64,000 nucleotides of DNA from Aselliscus stoliczkanus (lineage: Eukaryota > Chordata > Mammalia > Chiroptera > Hipposideridae): positions 70,470,687 to 70,534,686 of the forward strand of contig CM066732.1 of assembly GCA_033961575.1 (NCBI GenBank), written 5' to 3'. Position 1 is the stretch's first letter. Every line of letters begins with the position of its first letter. The position numbers and the translations under genes are program-made. The notes below the pieces were generated by a model. That model searched no databases. It was not told the DNA's origin and saw only the letters and a program-made list of their open reading frames with translations. This document shows, in pieces, positions 1 to 11,222 of this stretch.

Positions 1-150
1 AAGATTAGTATTTCACACACAAATAAGCTGTGGTTATACATAGACAAAGGAGCCTTTCCAGCAGTATGTATTTTCCTATCAGACTTTGGATATCAGCTTT
101 CATTTTTGCCAAATTTCTGATCATACAAGTTTTTAAATATCAGGTTTCAG

Positions 151-237
151 GGCCGGATGAGTGGCGCAGTGGTTGAACGCTGGCTTGGGAAGCCAGAGGC
201 CCCGGTTCGGGTCCCACATATGAGGGCCAGTGACACT

Positions 238-269
<32 letters not shown>
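151..269 (+). mobile_element. Short tRNA-derived SINE (GAGGGC-hairpin type)
   Basis: The element starts ggccggatgagtggcgcagt, giving an A-box-like segment, and has a B box (ggttcgggtcc, 204-214). It ends in the hairpin gagggccagtgacactgccc and a pure poly(A) of about 26 bases. The anticodon-arm region (gctggcttgggaagccag) is retained. Pure A tail and little decay suggest a young copy. The sequence aaatatcaggt occurs at 135-145 and 301-311 but does not abut the element, so it is not a clean target-site duplication. Confidence 0.9.
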
Positions 270-902
270 GAGATGTTCAGCTCTAACTACTGAAAGGGCA
301 AAATATCAGGTAAACTATTTCTGACAGTATAAAACAATTCCATGGTCTCAAAGGGATACAGAGTTTACAATCTTAAAATCCACAGTCACTCTCCCTCCCT
401 TCCTAAAAAAAAGGCTTACACAATCCCCCTGAGAGCTAGCAGCAGTTTGGTGATACCCTAACCACAAGTATTCAACCTCCATTCCTGTCCAGCTATATCT
501 AGCCACAGATGGGGAGTAACTTAAATTTTCTTCAGGTCATATTTTAGAGCCTCCAACCTGATGGTTCCCAAACCAAGTTCCCAGGACTAAAAACAAGCTT
601 GGAAAGATTCCTCCATTCCTGTAGACTTTTATAGCTTCTGGTACCACAGTTCTTAGAAATAAAATAAGTAGGATTGCTGCAATGTGGTGTGCCACCTTTT
701 AGGATTTTTAGAAGGGGAAATTCATGTTGTATTTGGAGTTTAATTTCTGTAAACTGAAGGAGAATCTTTAAGGCAGTTCCTAAAAGTTAACTGTTAAAGG
801 TCACAAAAAGAAGGCACTCCCTAAATTTTATGAAATAAAAAAATTAGTTTTACTTTCAGAAAAGCACATAAAAATTTTCTTTGTCAGAAAGTACTTATTC
901 CT
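270..902. other. No gene seen; unique AT-rich sequence
   Basis: Apart from a possible continuation of the first SINE's flank, nothing recognised. Confidence 0.5.
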
Positions 903-918
903 AAAAAAATGTAGTTTT

Positions 919-1374
919 TTTTTTTTTTTTTTTTAAAGATTTTATTGGGGAATTGGCGGAGGGGAACAGCGTTGGGGAATCCGGGAAGGGGAACAGACAA
1001 GTTGCTGTCTTTTTGTTCTTCAGTTTAGTGGCGGAGGATGTTGCTTCACTGTTGATATCGTCATTGCGCTCTTCCCGGATGAGGCAGATCGGTCGCTGGC
1101 CTCTGGATGTCGCTCACCGCGGCTATTGGCAGCTCACGCTTGGCTGCCAGCCGCTCACGCTGGCTGCGGGCCACTCACTGTAGCCCATGGCAGCCCACTG
1201 CAGCAGGGGCTGCAGCCCACACCATCACCGGGGCTCGCACAGCCCAGCTCCAGGTGGAGCTGTTGTTAGCTGTAGAGGGCAGTGTCACTGGCCCTCATGT
1301 GGGATCCGAACCGAGGCCGCTGGCATCCCAAAACCAGCGCTTAACCAATGCGCCACTCGGCCGGCCCAAAAAAA
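919..1374 (-). mobile_element. Long composite tRNA-headed SINE
   Basis: Read on the minus strand, this is a tRNA-like head (A and B boxes, near 1367-1290), the GAGGGC hairpin, a unique middle, and a 3' body ending in repeats of CCCCAATTC/CCCTTCCCC and AATAAAATCTTTA plus poly(A). It is flanked by a 16-base target-site duplication, aaaaaaatgtagtttt, at 903-918 and 1375-1390. Short open frames across it are not genes: the same peptide recurs in every copy. Confidence 0.95.
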
Positions 1375-1390
1375 AAAAAAATGTAGTTTT

Positions 1391-2137
1391 AAATAAAATA
1401 TTTGCTAACAAATACTCCTTGGTTTAAGGAATCCTTATAGAGTTCTTTTGTAAGAGTGAATATTCAATGCTTTTTCTGTTTGCAATATTATTATTGTTTT
1501 TGATGACTTCCTTTAAAAAATATTCTAAGCTTAAAATGAACATAAACTATAGATCAGGGCAGGAAAGTTCAGAGTATCTGCTTATGAAAAGGAGCCTGTT
1601 TTCTAACAAGTTTTTAAAGTAGTATTATTTTATAAAGCCATCTCTTCTAATGCATTTAAAATTATGTGCTTGAATTTAAAAACCAATTTATACAATTAAA
1701 AAAAAACACACACACAGTTTGTGTGCAAAGACTAAATATTTTAGTCTTATTTGTTAATATATTTTAGCAGATATTTTCACCTATTTGTGGGAGTATGTTT
1801 TTCAGTATACACTGGCCTTTCATTTTGCCATAACCTTTAATGGATTGATTATGGGAAAGAAAAATCTCAGATTATTATTTTACATGACACTGAGGAGGAA
1901 TGAGTCGGACTATCTGTCTTTAACTCTTTGAATTGCAACATTTGAAATATTACAGAAACACCAAAATGGTCCAATAATGGCACTTATAGGGTTCATGAAA
2001 GCTTAATAACTAGGGTTCATGAACTTTCAATTTTCAATTTTTCTCTGAGTGATTGAAGTCTGCTCAATGGTATGTATTGAATTGAATCTTTTCTCTGCTA
2101 TCAAGTATATCTAATTTTTGTTTTTACACATGTAGCC
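1391..2137. other. No gene seen; AT-rich
   Basis: Short CA tract near 1707-1718. Otherwise no feature recognised. Confidence 0.5.
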
Positions 2138-2246
2138 TTTTTTTTTTTTTTTTGAGGGCAGTGTCACTGGCCCTCATATGTGGGACCCAAACCAGGCCCC
2201 TGGCTTCCGAAGCCAGCGCTTAACCACTGCGCCACTCGGCGGGCCC
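2138..2246 (-). mobile_element. Short tRNA-derived SINE
   Basis: On the minus strand there is a head with A/B boxes (gagtggcgcagtgg; B box altered to ggtttgggtccc), the hairpin, and a poly(A) of 16 (poly-T at 2138-2153). The target-site duplication is ambiguous. Confidence 0.9.
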
Positions 2247-2760
2247 CTTTAATTTTTGTTTTTTAAAGATGCTTCTTGGCTAGATGATTATTAGACATTA
2301 GAATATGCAAACATATCTATTTGAAGATTTAGAATGAGGATTCTTGTGTTAAATCACATTTATAAAGGAAATAAAGGCTCATTTTCTAATATGAGCACAC
2401 GAAGTCCTCTCTTTCTTCTCAGTCAGTGTTAATTTTTCTGGTTTGCCTTTCAAGGCAGTTCAGCTTTATAATTTGTTAACCAGAAGCTTGACAATATGAT
2501 TACATTATAGTATTTATTAAATCTAGAGGAAATACTAACATTTGATACTCACATGAAAAACCCCATCTCCAGAGCTCCTCATTAATAACTGTGTTTTATT
2601 TTTACAGTCATCATCAAAATAAGAAAGTGCGATCATATTATGTTATATCTTATCTTTCAAAATCACTTCATCAGAATATCCCTATTAGTAAATTATAGCC
2701 TCTGGTCCAGCATTACTTTAATATAAGAAGAGAATTTGATTTTCATATTGTTTATACATT
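2247..2760. other. No gene seen
   Basis: Plain AT-rich sequence between two SINEs; no repeat recognised. Confidence 0.5.
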
Positions 2761-2774
2761 GAAGCTCATTCTTT

Positions 2775-3221
2775 TTTTTTTTAGATTTTTTTAACTGGGG
2801 AATTGGTGGAGGGGAACAGTGTTGGGGAATCGGGGAAGGGGAACAGACAAGTTGCCGTCTTGTTCTTCAGTTTAGTTGCGGAGGATGTTGCTTCACTGGC
2901 CCATGTTGGTATCGTCATTGCGCTCTTCCCGGATGAGGCAGATCGGTCGCTGGCCTCTGGATGTCGCTCACTGCGGCTATTGGCAGCTCACGCTTGGCTG
3001 CCAGCCACTCACGCTGGCTGCAGGCCACTCACTGTAGCCTATGGCAGCCCACTGCAGCAGGGGCTGCAGCCCACACCATCACCGGGGCTCGCACAGCCCA
3101 GCTCCAGGTGGAGCTGTTGTTAGCTGTAGAGGGCAGTGTCACTGGCCCTCATGTGGGATCTGAACCGGGGCCGCTGGCATCCCAAAACAAGCGCTTAACC
3201 AATGCGCCACTCGGCCGGCCC
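2775..3221 (-). mobile_element. Long composite tRNA-headed SINE
   Basis: Same architecture as the copy at 919-1374 and very similar in sequence. It is bounded by a perfect 14-base target-site duplication, gaagctcattcttt, at 2761-2774 and 3222-3235. The A tail (T tract at 2775-2782, then agattttttta) is interrupted. Confidence 0.95.
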
Positions 3222-3463
3222 GAAGCTCATTCTTTAAACTCATTTCTATTATTCTTTTAAAGTGCTTTGATATGAAGAGACATATATTATTTGGATGATA
3301 ATCAATATAAGAGCTCCTGATTCAAGACTAGATCATTGTGCTTTGTGATTGTACCATATTGTTTGTATTATTGGATTTTGTATCATGTTGTTTGGGGAAG
3401 CATTGATACATTCTTAAATTTATCATCTTCTCATAGAATAACGTAACTGTTTAACTGTTTTAA

Positions 3464-3854
3464 TGTGTTAAAGACAACTGGCCCAAAATAGAGTCACTTA
3501 TGTTAAGTATCTCATCACCAAACCAAGATATCTTAATTACAATTTTGGATCTCCTAGAAATGAAATTTAAACCAGTCAATCAAGAATCACCTAATTAGCA
3601 TTAATTAGATGATCTTCCTGATAATCCCCTGTCATTACGTATAAGGAAAGTAAACTTGCAATAAGCATCTGCTTTTTTTTGGCATTGTACTTCTACCTGC
3701 TACCTTTCACTTATAATAAATCGTCTTTCATTTTGAACAGCTCTTTGGAGCTTCCTTCTACCTGCTAGATTGTATGCTGCCTGATTCATCTAATTGGCTG
3801 AATAAAGCCAATAAGATCTTTACAGTTTACTCAGGTAAACTTTGTTTTTTAACA
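3464..3854 (+). mobile_element. Solitary ERV-type LTR
   Basis: A TG...CA-bounded block (TGTTAAAG-like start, end ttttttaaca). A polyadenylation signal AATAAA (3801-3806) is followed by a U5-like segment aagatctttacagtttactc. The layout matches ERV class I/III LTRs of mammals, and no retroviral coding sequence flanks it. The exact start is uncertain and the family was not identified. It is an old, decayed copy. Confidence 0.55.
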
Positions 3855-4339
3855 ATTGGGAGACAGACAATTGTAAGAGAGGATTCTGACCGATATTTAT
3901 AGCAATGTTTCTTATTTTGAGGTTGATGGCTTTTTCATAAATGGAATTTAGGCAGTTTGTGAAATCTTTGAAACTCTCTGTAAATTTTTAGGAAAGAATC
4001 CAAAATCACTGAAAATGTTAAGAACAGTGTTCTCAAAGTTAGTGATCCCTAAAGCCTAAGAGAAAATAAGGAAATTAGGTCACTATAGAGATAATGTAAA
4101 AAAAAAAAAAATTGATTTAGACTGGTAAAAAAGCCTTAGTTATTTAATCTGCTAAGTCATTTAACGTAAGAGTTATGTTGAAGTTGGAGAAGTTGATTTG
4201 AGGGATCTGCAAAATCTTGCTTTCTCTGTTTCTAGTCTTGCCAACCCCCCTCCCCACACACACACACACTCTGCCCCGACTATTCTTCATACAGTAGATG
4301 GAGGCAATTTGGGGAAACCTCAAGCATTCACAACACTCC
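3855..4339. other. No gene seen
   Basis: A-rich run at 4099-4111 and a CA run at 4256-4269; no internal ERV sequence follows the LTR. Confidence 0.5.
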
Positions 4340-4885
4340 CTTACTTAAAGTCCTCTAGTTGCTTCTTATTCTAATTGGAATAAAATCTAAATCATTATGT
4401 ATTTAGATTTCAGTGCTGCATATGACCCCTATGTATTTATCAAATTTCATCATTAATAGAGGTCACCCTATTGTCCTTTATGTTTCAGCCATAGGATCTT
4501 TTGCTCATCTCCGGAGCTTGTTCTTCTTTAAAGCCTTTGCATCATCTATTTGCTCTGCCTGAAATGCTCCTTCTCTAGATCTTAGCATGGTTTGCTCTTA
4601 GCATTCAAGTCTCTCATTCAATGTCTGTCATTCCCTAGGAGAGGCTTTCCTTGAGTACCCAGTGAAAGTACTCTCCTTGTCTTCTCTATTACTTCATATT
4701 GATTTGTGTTCTTCCCAGCACTTATTATGGGTCATAAATAGCTTATGTGTTTGTTTGCTCATAGTCTGCTTGTGGATACTGACTGTAAACCTCGTAAGAG
4801 CAGGACTGTTGTATCTTTAGTGCTTGGAACCGTGCCTGGAATGTGGGAGAAACTCAATAAGTATTTGTGAAGTGAATAAATCAAA
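4340..4885 (+). repeat. LINE L2, 3' end
   Basis: Diverged but recognisable L2 3' segment. It carries the series tgctctgcctgaaatgctcc, gagaggctttccttgagtac, gagcaggactgttgtatctt and cgtgcctggaatgtgggaga, then aactcaataagtatttgtga, ending in the tgaataaat-like tail. It is ancient and shared across mammals. Confidence 0.8.
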
Positions 4886-6394
4886 TAAAGTTTCACTAAA
4901 CTGAGGATTACATTTATCTCCTAATTGGAATGGTTGCAGAAGACTGATGACAGGGAATCAGAAATGGTTAAGCCTTGACAACAATGTGCTTAGCTATGGT
5001 CACATCAGAGGTCTGTTTATTACATGAGTACTGCTCTGCAGTAGTTAGCTGTTCTTGTACTACATCTTTATCTCTCTTTCCCACCTCATACCTGTAATAA
5101 ACCAAAAATGAGTATGAGCCATATAAGGAAAAAAACAATCTTCTTTTCTCCTGGTGACCTTGAAAATGGCACTGATAGCTGACATTTCTTCGTCCCCTCC
5201 TCCACTTTCTCTCTTTTTCTCTCTCTATGTGAAGGTGTGCCTGGTTTTCCAATTTGATAAGTGATTGAATATCTTATAACTTTATTGATAAGAAGTAATA
5301 TTTGTCCAAATTTGAAGACTGATATTTTTGTACACATACAAAGGTTGAGAAACTTTTAAACATAAATATTTCAAACTACTAATGAAATGCATCCTCAATT
5401 CATAGGAATATAGTTGTCAAAACATAAACTTTTTGATAACAGTGAATAAGCTACTGACGTCACAAGAAAGCTCATTCTAGTTTCTAAACATTATTAATTT
5501 GTTAAGAGATAACGCCAACACTGTGAATAAAATGGCTTTTATCTAGATTTGATTAATTAAAAATTGTTGTTAAGCCTTGCTAAATTGTAGATGGTATCAA
5601 TACTAGTTTACAATTTTTATTCTTTTTTTTAAGCAAACATTTATTAAGTACTCTTGGTTTTGGTAATGGGATTACAGCACTTAAGAAAATCAACAAAATT
5701 CTTGCTGTCAAGGAACTTAGGCTCTAACAACATTTGATGCATGTATTTCTCTTCAAGTGAACCTGGCTTTCACTTCCAGTAATATTGACCTATTTAATTA
5801 ATCAATCTTTACTGAAAACATCTTAAAAACATGGAAGAAATAATAATTTTATAAAAGCTTCATAGAGCTAATTAGACAGAGAAGTATTATTTAGCCAAAA
5901 TTCAGGAGAAAGTGCAAATCCACAGAGATGAGCTTGACATTTGAGGCTGCTTTTCCCTTAGGAGAGTTTACTGACCTATAATAGGTATCTTGGGACCTTA
6001 GCACAACTTTGCAAGCCTTATGGGTCCAGGACAACAAAAGATGGAGTAAGTACCACCAAGAGTAAGAGCTATGCCTAACCACTCCATGTTTGAGCTAAGA
6101 CCTGGGATGATGTATATAGAAATAGAATAAGATAGAGAGAGTAATCACAGAAACTGCAGCACAGCCTGGCTTTGTGTTTTCTGGATGGCCAGATTATCTC
6201 AAGACGTATATTTCATTTACTGTTATCTGAAGTTCTTAGTGCTTTCAGGAGACAAACAGAAAAAAAAATATTCTTTTTGGAGAAAACCCCATTCTAGACC
6301 TCAAATTATTTTTTTACAAGCATGTATGTGTGTATGTGTGTAAGAGAGAGAGAAAAAACATGTGTGTATATATATCCCAGCACACAGACAATAA
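4886..6394. other. No gene seen; possible ancient repeat traces
   Basis: 5635-5735 (catttattaagtactcttgg, tgtcaaggaacttaggctct) recalls an L2/MIR-age motif. TG/GA microsatellite at 6323-6375. Open frames at 4968-5337 and 5891-6082 have no coding signature. Confidence 0.45.
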
Positions 6395-6640
6395 TAATTA
6401 GGCAATAAAGATAGACGATAACATGAAAAGAGACAGCAGGCAACAAAAATATACTTATTAGGTCTCCAGATATTAAAATTAGCAAAATAAACTGTAAAGC
6501 AGCTATATCATCAGGTTCAAGTAGATAAAAAGATGTCTAAAAAGTTTCAGCAGAAAACTGGGATCCATAAAAAGTGACATGGCAAATTTTGAAAAAAAAA
6601 GCAAAATAAAATTTCTAGAACTAAGATGGCAGAGGCATAG
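6395..6640 (+). repeat. Old L1 fragment (5'UTR/ORF1 side), sense
   Basis: A-rich sequence reading aggtctccagatattaaaat, then gtaaagcagctatatcatca and ttctagaactaagatgg recalls the 5' portion of old mammalian L1M elements. It is decayed and its boundaries are loose. The following 6640-6825 contains an aagatggcagagg-like L1 5' start in the same sense. Confidence 0.45.
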
Positions 6641-6825
6641 GATAACTTAACTCATCCCCTCCCTTAAGCAAAATAATAAAATATATGTTATAGGTAGCAA
6701 TTACTCCTGTGAGACAACCATGCTGAATGAATAACTTCTGAAAACACACAAGAGAAAGAGACCAAATAGAGAAGGCTGGGAAGCTGAGGGAGCCCTCTGG
6801 GAACTGTGGGAAGCCAGCTTAGGAA

Positions 6826-8695
6826 AGTTTTCAGTCATTATTTCTTCAAATAGGTTTTCAATTCCTTGCTCTCTCTTCTTCTAGTACTGCTGATGTGAAT
6901 GTTGCTACCCTTGATGATGTCCCAAAGGCCCCTTAAACTATCCTTATTTTTTTGGATTCTTTTTTCTTTTTGCTGTTCTGATTGGGTGTTTCTTTTGCTA
7001 CCTTATGTTCCATCTGTTGATTCCCTCTAATCCTCTAATGTATTCTTCATTTCTGACTGGTACCATTTTATGTTTTCTGTCTCCATTTTTATGTTTCCTA
7101 TCTCTTTGTTGAAGTTCTCCCTAAGATCATTGAGCATCCTTATAACCAGTGTTTTGAACTCTGCATCTGGTATATTGCTCGTCTCCATTTTGTTAGTTCT
7201 ATTTTTGGAGTTTTGTTCTGTTCTTTTATTTGGGACATGTTTCTTTGTCTCCTCATTTTGGCTGCCACCTTGTGCTTGTTTCTATATATTATGTAGAGCT
7301 GCTAACTCCCCCAGTCTTAGTTGAATGGACTTATGTAGTAGGTGTCTGGTGGGACCCAGTGACACAGTCTCCCTGGTCACCTGAGCTGGGTGCTCCAGGT
7401 GTGTTCCTTGTATGAGTTGTTTGTACCCACCTGTTGTAGTTGAGCCTTCATTGCTGTTTGCATGTCAGTGGACTGATTGGTTGTGAGGACTCACTGTGTA
7501 TCCATTGAAGGAATTGTTGTGCAGGGCACATACCCTACAAAGTAGGATTCTCTCTAACAGGGCTTTGGTGCCTGCCTAGACTCCCCTTTGAGTGTATTGT
7601 CCTTTTAGGTGGCCAGGTGATACTCTAGTATGGTCTCAAGCTGGCCTCTGGGCATGCCAGCCCCAGGCTTCCTAGTGGGGTCCCTGCTGTAGGTCAAGTT
7701 CAGCTACAGGCTGTGCCCATCCCTTGCTCATATGGCATGAGCCACAAAGCAATCCACAGAGGACCACCACCCACACTGAGCTTGGAGGTACTTGGAGAGG
7801 CCATGCTGTGAACCAAGACTGGCTGTCACCAATGCCAGGCTTGGAATTACTCAGCAAGGTATGGGACACACTGAAGCCAGATCCTGCTTGTTTGGATTTT
7901 GTGAACCTTCAAGAGATTTTAGGAAATTTCACAGCATGAGCCAAGACAAGCTGTTTGCATGGAAAAGCCACTGGAAGTGGCTTGGGTCGGCCTGCAAGTT
8001 GGGTGAGGCATGGTCTCTGGGTGGGGTGAACAGTGTTAGCCAGATTGATAGAGGCATAGTATTCCAGTTGCCTGCATCTGCACTCTGGGAGGGGGAGGGC
8101 TCAACAAAAAAACAATGGCTTCCACCAGCTCCTCTGTCTGTCTGGAACAAAGCTGCCCCTCCAGGCCTCACCCTGCAGCCACACAAAGCATCCTCCCCAT
8201 ATCTCCCTATTGCCTTTTTAGCTGCTGCCATAGCACTGGAGCTCACAGTGATTGAGTCCATCAGCAAGAAATCTGTACGTGGTCACTTTAAGAAGATCAC
8301 CTGGGACTTCAGCCGCCCTCCTCTCACTCAGTGACAATCTCCACTGGTTTTCACAACCAGGAGTTATGGGGACTTCTCTCCCCTCAATGGAACACTGGTC
8401 TGGAAAGCCTGGTGTGGGGATGGGACCCGTTGCTCCTCCTGCGGGACCTCTGCAGCATAGATATCCCTCCTAATTTTTAACTGCCACAGGTGCGTATGGG
8501 AACTAGCCTGCTTTGCATCTCCACCCCTCCTGGTAGTCTGGAGGTCGCTTCTTGTATGTCTTTACTTATAGAGCGCTTTGGTTCAGCTGGACTTCAGGCG
8601 ATTCTCAGTGATGGTTGTTTTGTAGTTTAGTTGTAATTTTGATGTTGTCAGAGTAAGCAAGCACAGTGTTTTACTTACTCCCGCATTTTGACAAG
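6826..8695 (-). mobile_element. Antisense L1: ORF1 region and full 5'UTR
   Basis: The plus strand reads the complement of an L1. From 6826 it is ORF1-derived (tcaaataggttttcaattcc, gatgtcccaaaggcccctta), then the 5'UTR to the L1 start near 8640-8693 (gtaagcaagcacagtgtttt). It is colinear with 31395-33290 at roughly 80% by eye, so both come from the same L1 lineage. No ORF2 is attached here. The plus-strand open frame of 180 codons at 7792-8334 is antisense to the 5'UTR; see the findings. Confidence 0.75.
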
Positions 8696-8721
8696 AAATC
8701 TTGAGAAGAAACATTTAACAA

Positions 8722-8765
8722 GAGCTCTTAAATGTGTGCGTGTGCGTGTGTGTGTGTATTAAGTA
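8722..8765. repeat. Short TG-rich microsatellite
   Basis: An imperfect tgtgcgtgtgtgtgtgta run just outside the L1 5' end. Confidence 0.7.
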
Positions 8766-9252
8766 TGTATATCACATGATTATTCTGTTCCAAGCTGCCT
8801 ATTAATAAAATTGAAACATTTGGACATCTAAATTCACAATTTCTAATTATCTAAAAGATAAAGCAAAAACAGATTAAGAATAGGGATATAAGGATATAAG
8901 TGTACTGACTCCAAGCAAATTCATTTTATGCATAAAAAGTGCTACTAATTTTTCTGTGGAGCAAGTGGGGAAAGTTGACTTTGAGTAAATCTTCATTGGT
9001 TGCAAGAGTAACTCCAGTGACCTTGTTTATACGAGTGTGAAAATAGTGGGCATTTATTGCCCTGGGTGAATAAACCTGTTGCTCTCTGGAGGCCATGAAG
9101 GTTTCTTTTGATGTATAGAGATCGACTGATTTATATTTGGATGGTAATTTTGTTTATTAGTTAAGCACATGGTTTGCAGAGTCAGAAAGCTTGGTTACAT
9201 TCTTGGTCCAATCTCTTACATATATATGTATGTGAACTAAAAACACTTTTTT
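8766..9252. other. No gene seen
   Basis: Possible MIR trace at 9150-9235 (agcacatggtttgcagagtc). Otherwise plain. Confidence 0.4.
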
Positions 9253-9377
9253 AATTTTATTTATTTATTTATTTATTTATGTTGAGGGCAGTGTCACTGG
9301 CCCTCAGATGTGGGACCCGAACCGGGGCCGCTGGCTTCCCAAGCCAGTGCTTAACCACTGCGCCACTCAGCGGGCCC
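9253..9377 (-). mobile_element. Short tRNA-derived SINE with TAAA-repeat tail
   Basis: A minus-strand head with an intact B box (complement of ggacccgaacc) and the hairpin. The tail has become (TAAA)n, seen as atttatttatttattta at 9253-9280. Imperfect target-site duplications, ctaaaaacacttttttaa and ctaaaaacatttttaa, lie on either side. Confidence 0.9.
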
Positions 9378-9699
9378 TAAAAACATTTTTAAACTTGGCA
9401 ACTAACACAGGGCATTGCTAGAACCTGCATAGAAAATAACCTGGATGAGCTGCTATAGATGTATGTATCTGTAGATCTGAATTGACCATATGATACCATA
9501 TGTCAGAAGAAGGAAGCTTAGCAGCACTGACAACAGTGGACTCCAATTTACTCTCTCAGATTGCTATTTACAAACAGGTTTGATTTCCATAGGATCTAGT
9601 AAGCCTCTCAATGGCATATGTCCAAGATATCAAAGAGAAGATGTGAGAATTTCAGCTAGTAGTCTAGTTAACACAAATAATACTATATATACTATATGG

Positions 9700-9785
9700 G
9701 TATATTAGTATATATACAGACACATATATCATATATAATATATGCTATGTATATATATATACATAGCATATATATCATATTTTTA
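9700..9785. repeat. AT-dinucleotide-rich tract with 36-bp perfect palindrome
   Basis: TA-rich simple sequence. Bases 9738-9773 equal their own reverse complement, centred on tatatata, with arms containing atgctatgta / tacatagcat. Capable of cruciform extrusion. Confidence 0.9.
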
Positions 9786-11086
9786 TTCTACATTAGTAAA
9801 CAGACTTGTCAATTATGTGTTTCATTATGCAAATTCCAAAATTATTTTTGAAACAGCTGCTCAGTGAAAAGGATAATATGAATAACATTACATTAGGGAG
9901 TAAAGCATAAGGGGTAAAAGGATATTGAGCCATCTTACTCTGAGTAGTGGTATTTATAAGAACGTATATTAAATAATGTTTTGCAAAGAGTGACAGAAAA
10001 ATCCTCGTATTTCCTTTCCAAACACTGAGCACTTTATAAGCATTAAGTAATTAAATGTCCAAGCACAGGAAATGAAGTAAATGCTAAGGAAATATACAGT
10101 AACAGATAAATCAAGATGACCTGCTGTTTCTTTTGAAAAGGCAATGCTTTTATTAGAAAGGACAAAAAAGTAAAAACAAAGAGAAAAATAAATATAAAAA
10201 ATGTATATGAAAATTCAGTTAAAGAAGTTAGAGAGAGACAAAATATGTTACAGAAAACAAGAGATAAATTGATGTAGGTAGAAATAAATAAATTAGAAAT
10301 TATTATTATAGAATATATTTGATAAGTAAATTCTATGAGTGATATATTAATTACTTTAAAGTGGCCAAATCACTATTGAAATTTAATTAAGAAGTTAAAA
10401 ACAAACTGTTAGAAGTCATGAAGTAAACATATCATAATTGTGGATAAGGTTAAAAATAGTCAACAAAGTGTCAGATACAAATAGTTGTATGTTCTCTGGA
10501 CAAAATGAATAGCAAATCATAGTCCTTACACTCTTGGAATTTAGAATTTCATAGATGAATGAAATGATAATAACAAAAACATTAATTACAATTATTGTAA
10601 TTTGTGACAAGAACACTAGAGAAAACAAATAGGATCCTCCTATAAAGAATATTGGGCTATATCAGATTTATATAGGTAGGAAGTGCAGGTCTACCTGAGG
10701 TGATGGTATTAAAGCTGATCCTAAAAAGATGAAGGAGGTGAGGAATGTTATAGGCAAAGGGAACAGGTTTAAAGGCCCCTGAGATGGGCAAAAATTTGGA
10801 GTTTTGAAAACATCAAGTTCAATGTGGCAGAGTGGGCCATGTTTTACTTCTTCCATAAATTTCAGCAAAGTCAACATTATCTTTATAATATTGTTCATAG
10901 ATTTTGATAATAATATATCTTATTTACATAAAAATGATAGAATTATACTAGGAATTACTTATTTTCAAGATATGCCTGTTGGGGTTAGTTTTATATGTGA
11001 CTTGCATCTATCATATATGTTTCAGCAACAAACATAGAGAGACAGAGAAAATAAAGAAATTGTCTCTCTAATCTGCCTTTGCCTTT
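9786..11086. other. No gene seen; traces of an ancient repeat
   Basis: 10440-10830 (tgatggtattaaagctgatc; gcaaagggaacaggtttaaa; ggcccctgagatgggcaaaa) resembles a very old repeat of the kind reading aagctgagacctgaagga. Too diverged to name. Confidence 0.4.
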
Positions 11087-11099
11087 TTGCTCATACTTT

Positions 11100-11209
11100 G
11101 TTTGTTTGTTTGTTTGAGGGCAGTGTCACTGGCCCTCATATGTGGGACCCGAAACGGGGCCGCTGGCTTCCCAAGTCAGTGCCCAACCCCCGCGCCACTC
11201 GGCTGGCCC
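11100..11209 (-). mobile_element. Short tRNA-derived SINE with CAAA-repeat tail
   Basis: A minus-strand copy with the hairpin, B box (altered, ggacccgaaac on plus) and head. The tail is (CAAA)n (tttgtttgtttgtttg). A target-site duplication, ttgctcatacttt, lies at 11087-11099 and 11210-11222. Confidence 0.92.
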
Positions 11210-11222
11210 TTGCTCATACTTT

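Noticed and set aside
151..240. tRNA gene candidates in SINE heads (A and B boxes, anticodon-like arm) here and in other copies
   Set aside because: No closing acceptor stem. Target-site duplications and A tails show these are retroposed SINE heads.
135..311. aaatatcaggt direct repeat as the target-site duplication of the first SINE
   Set aside because: Five bases separate it from the head and about 31 bases from the A tail, so it may be coincidental; not used as a boundary.
953..1427. Plus-strand open frames over the SINE at 919, and equivalents at 2803-3260, 15786-16162 and 35968-36514
   Set aside because: The same peptide strings recur in each copy because they are translations of one SINE family; start sites and flanks are not conserved.
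7070..7415. Hydrophobic plus-strand frames resembling membrane segments, also 31693-31911
   Set aside because: Antisense of L1 ORF1/5'UTR. The same frame recurs in both L1 copies because they are homologous.
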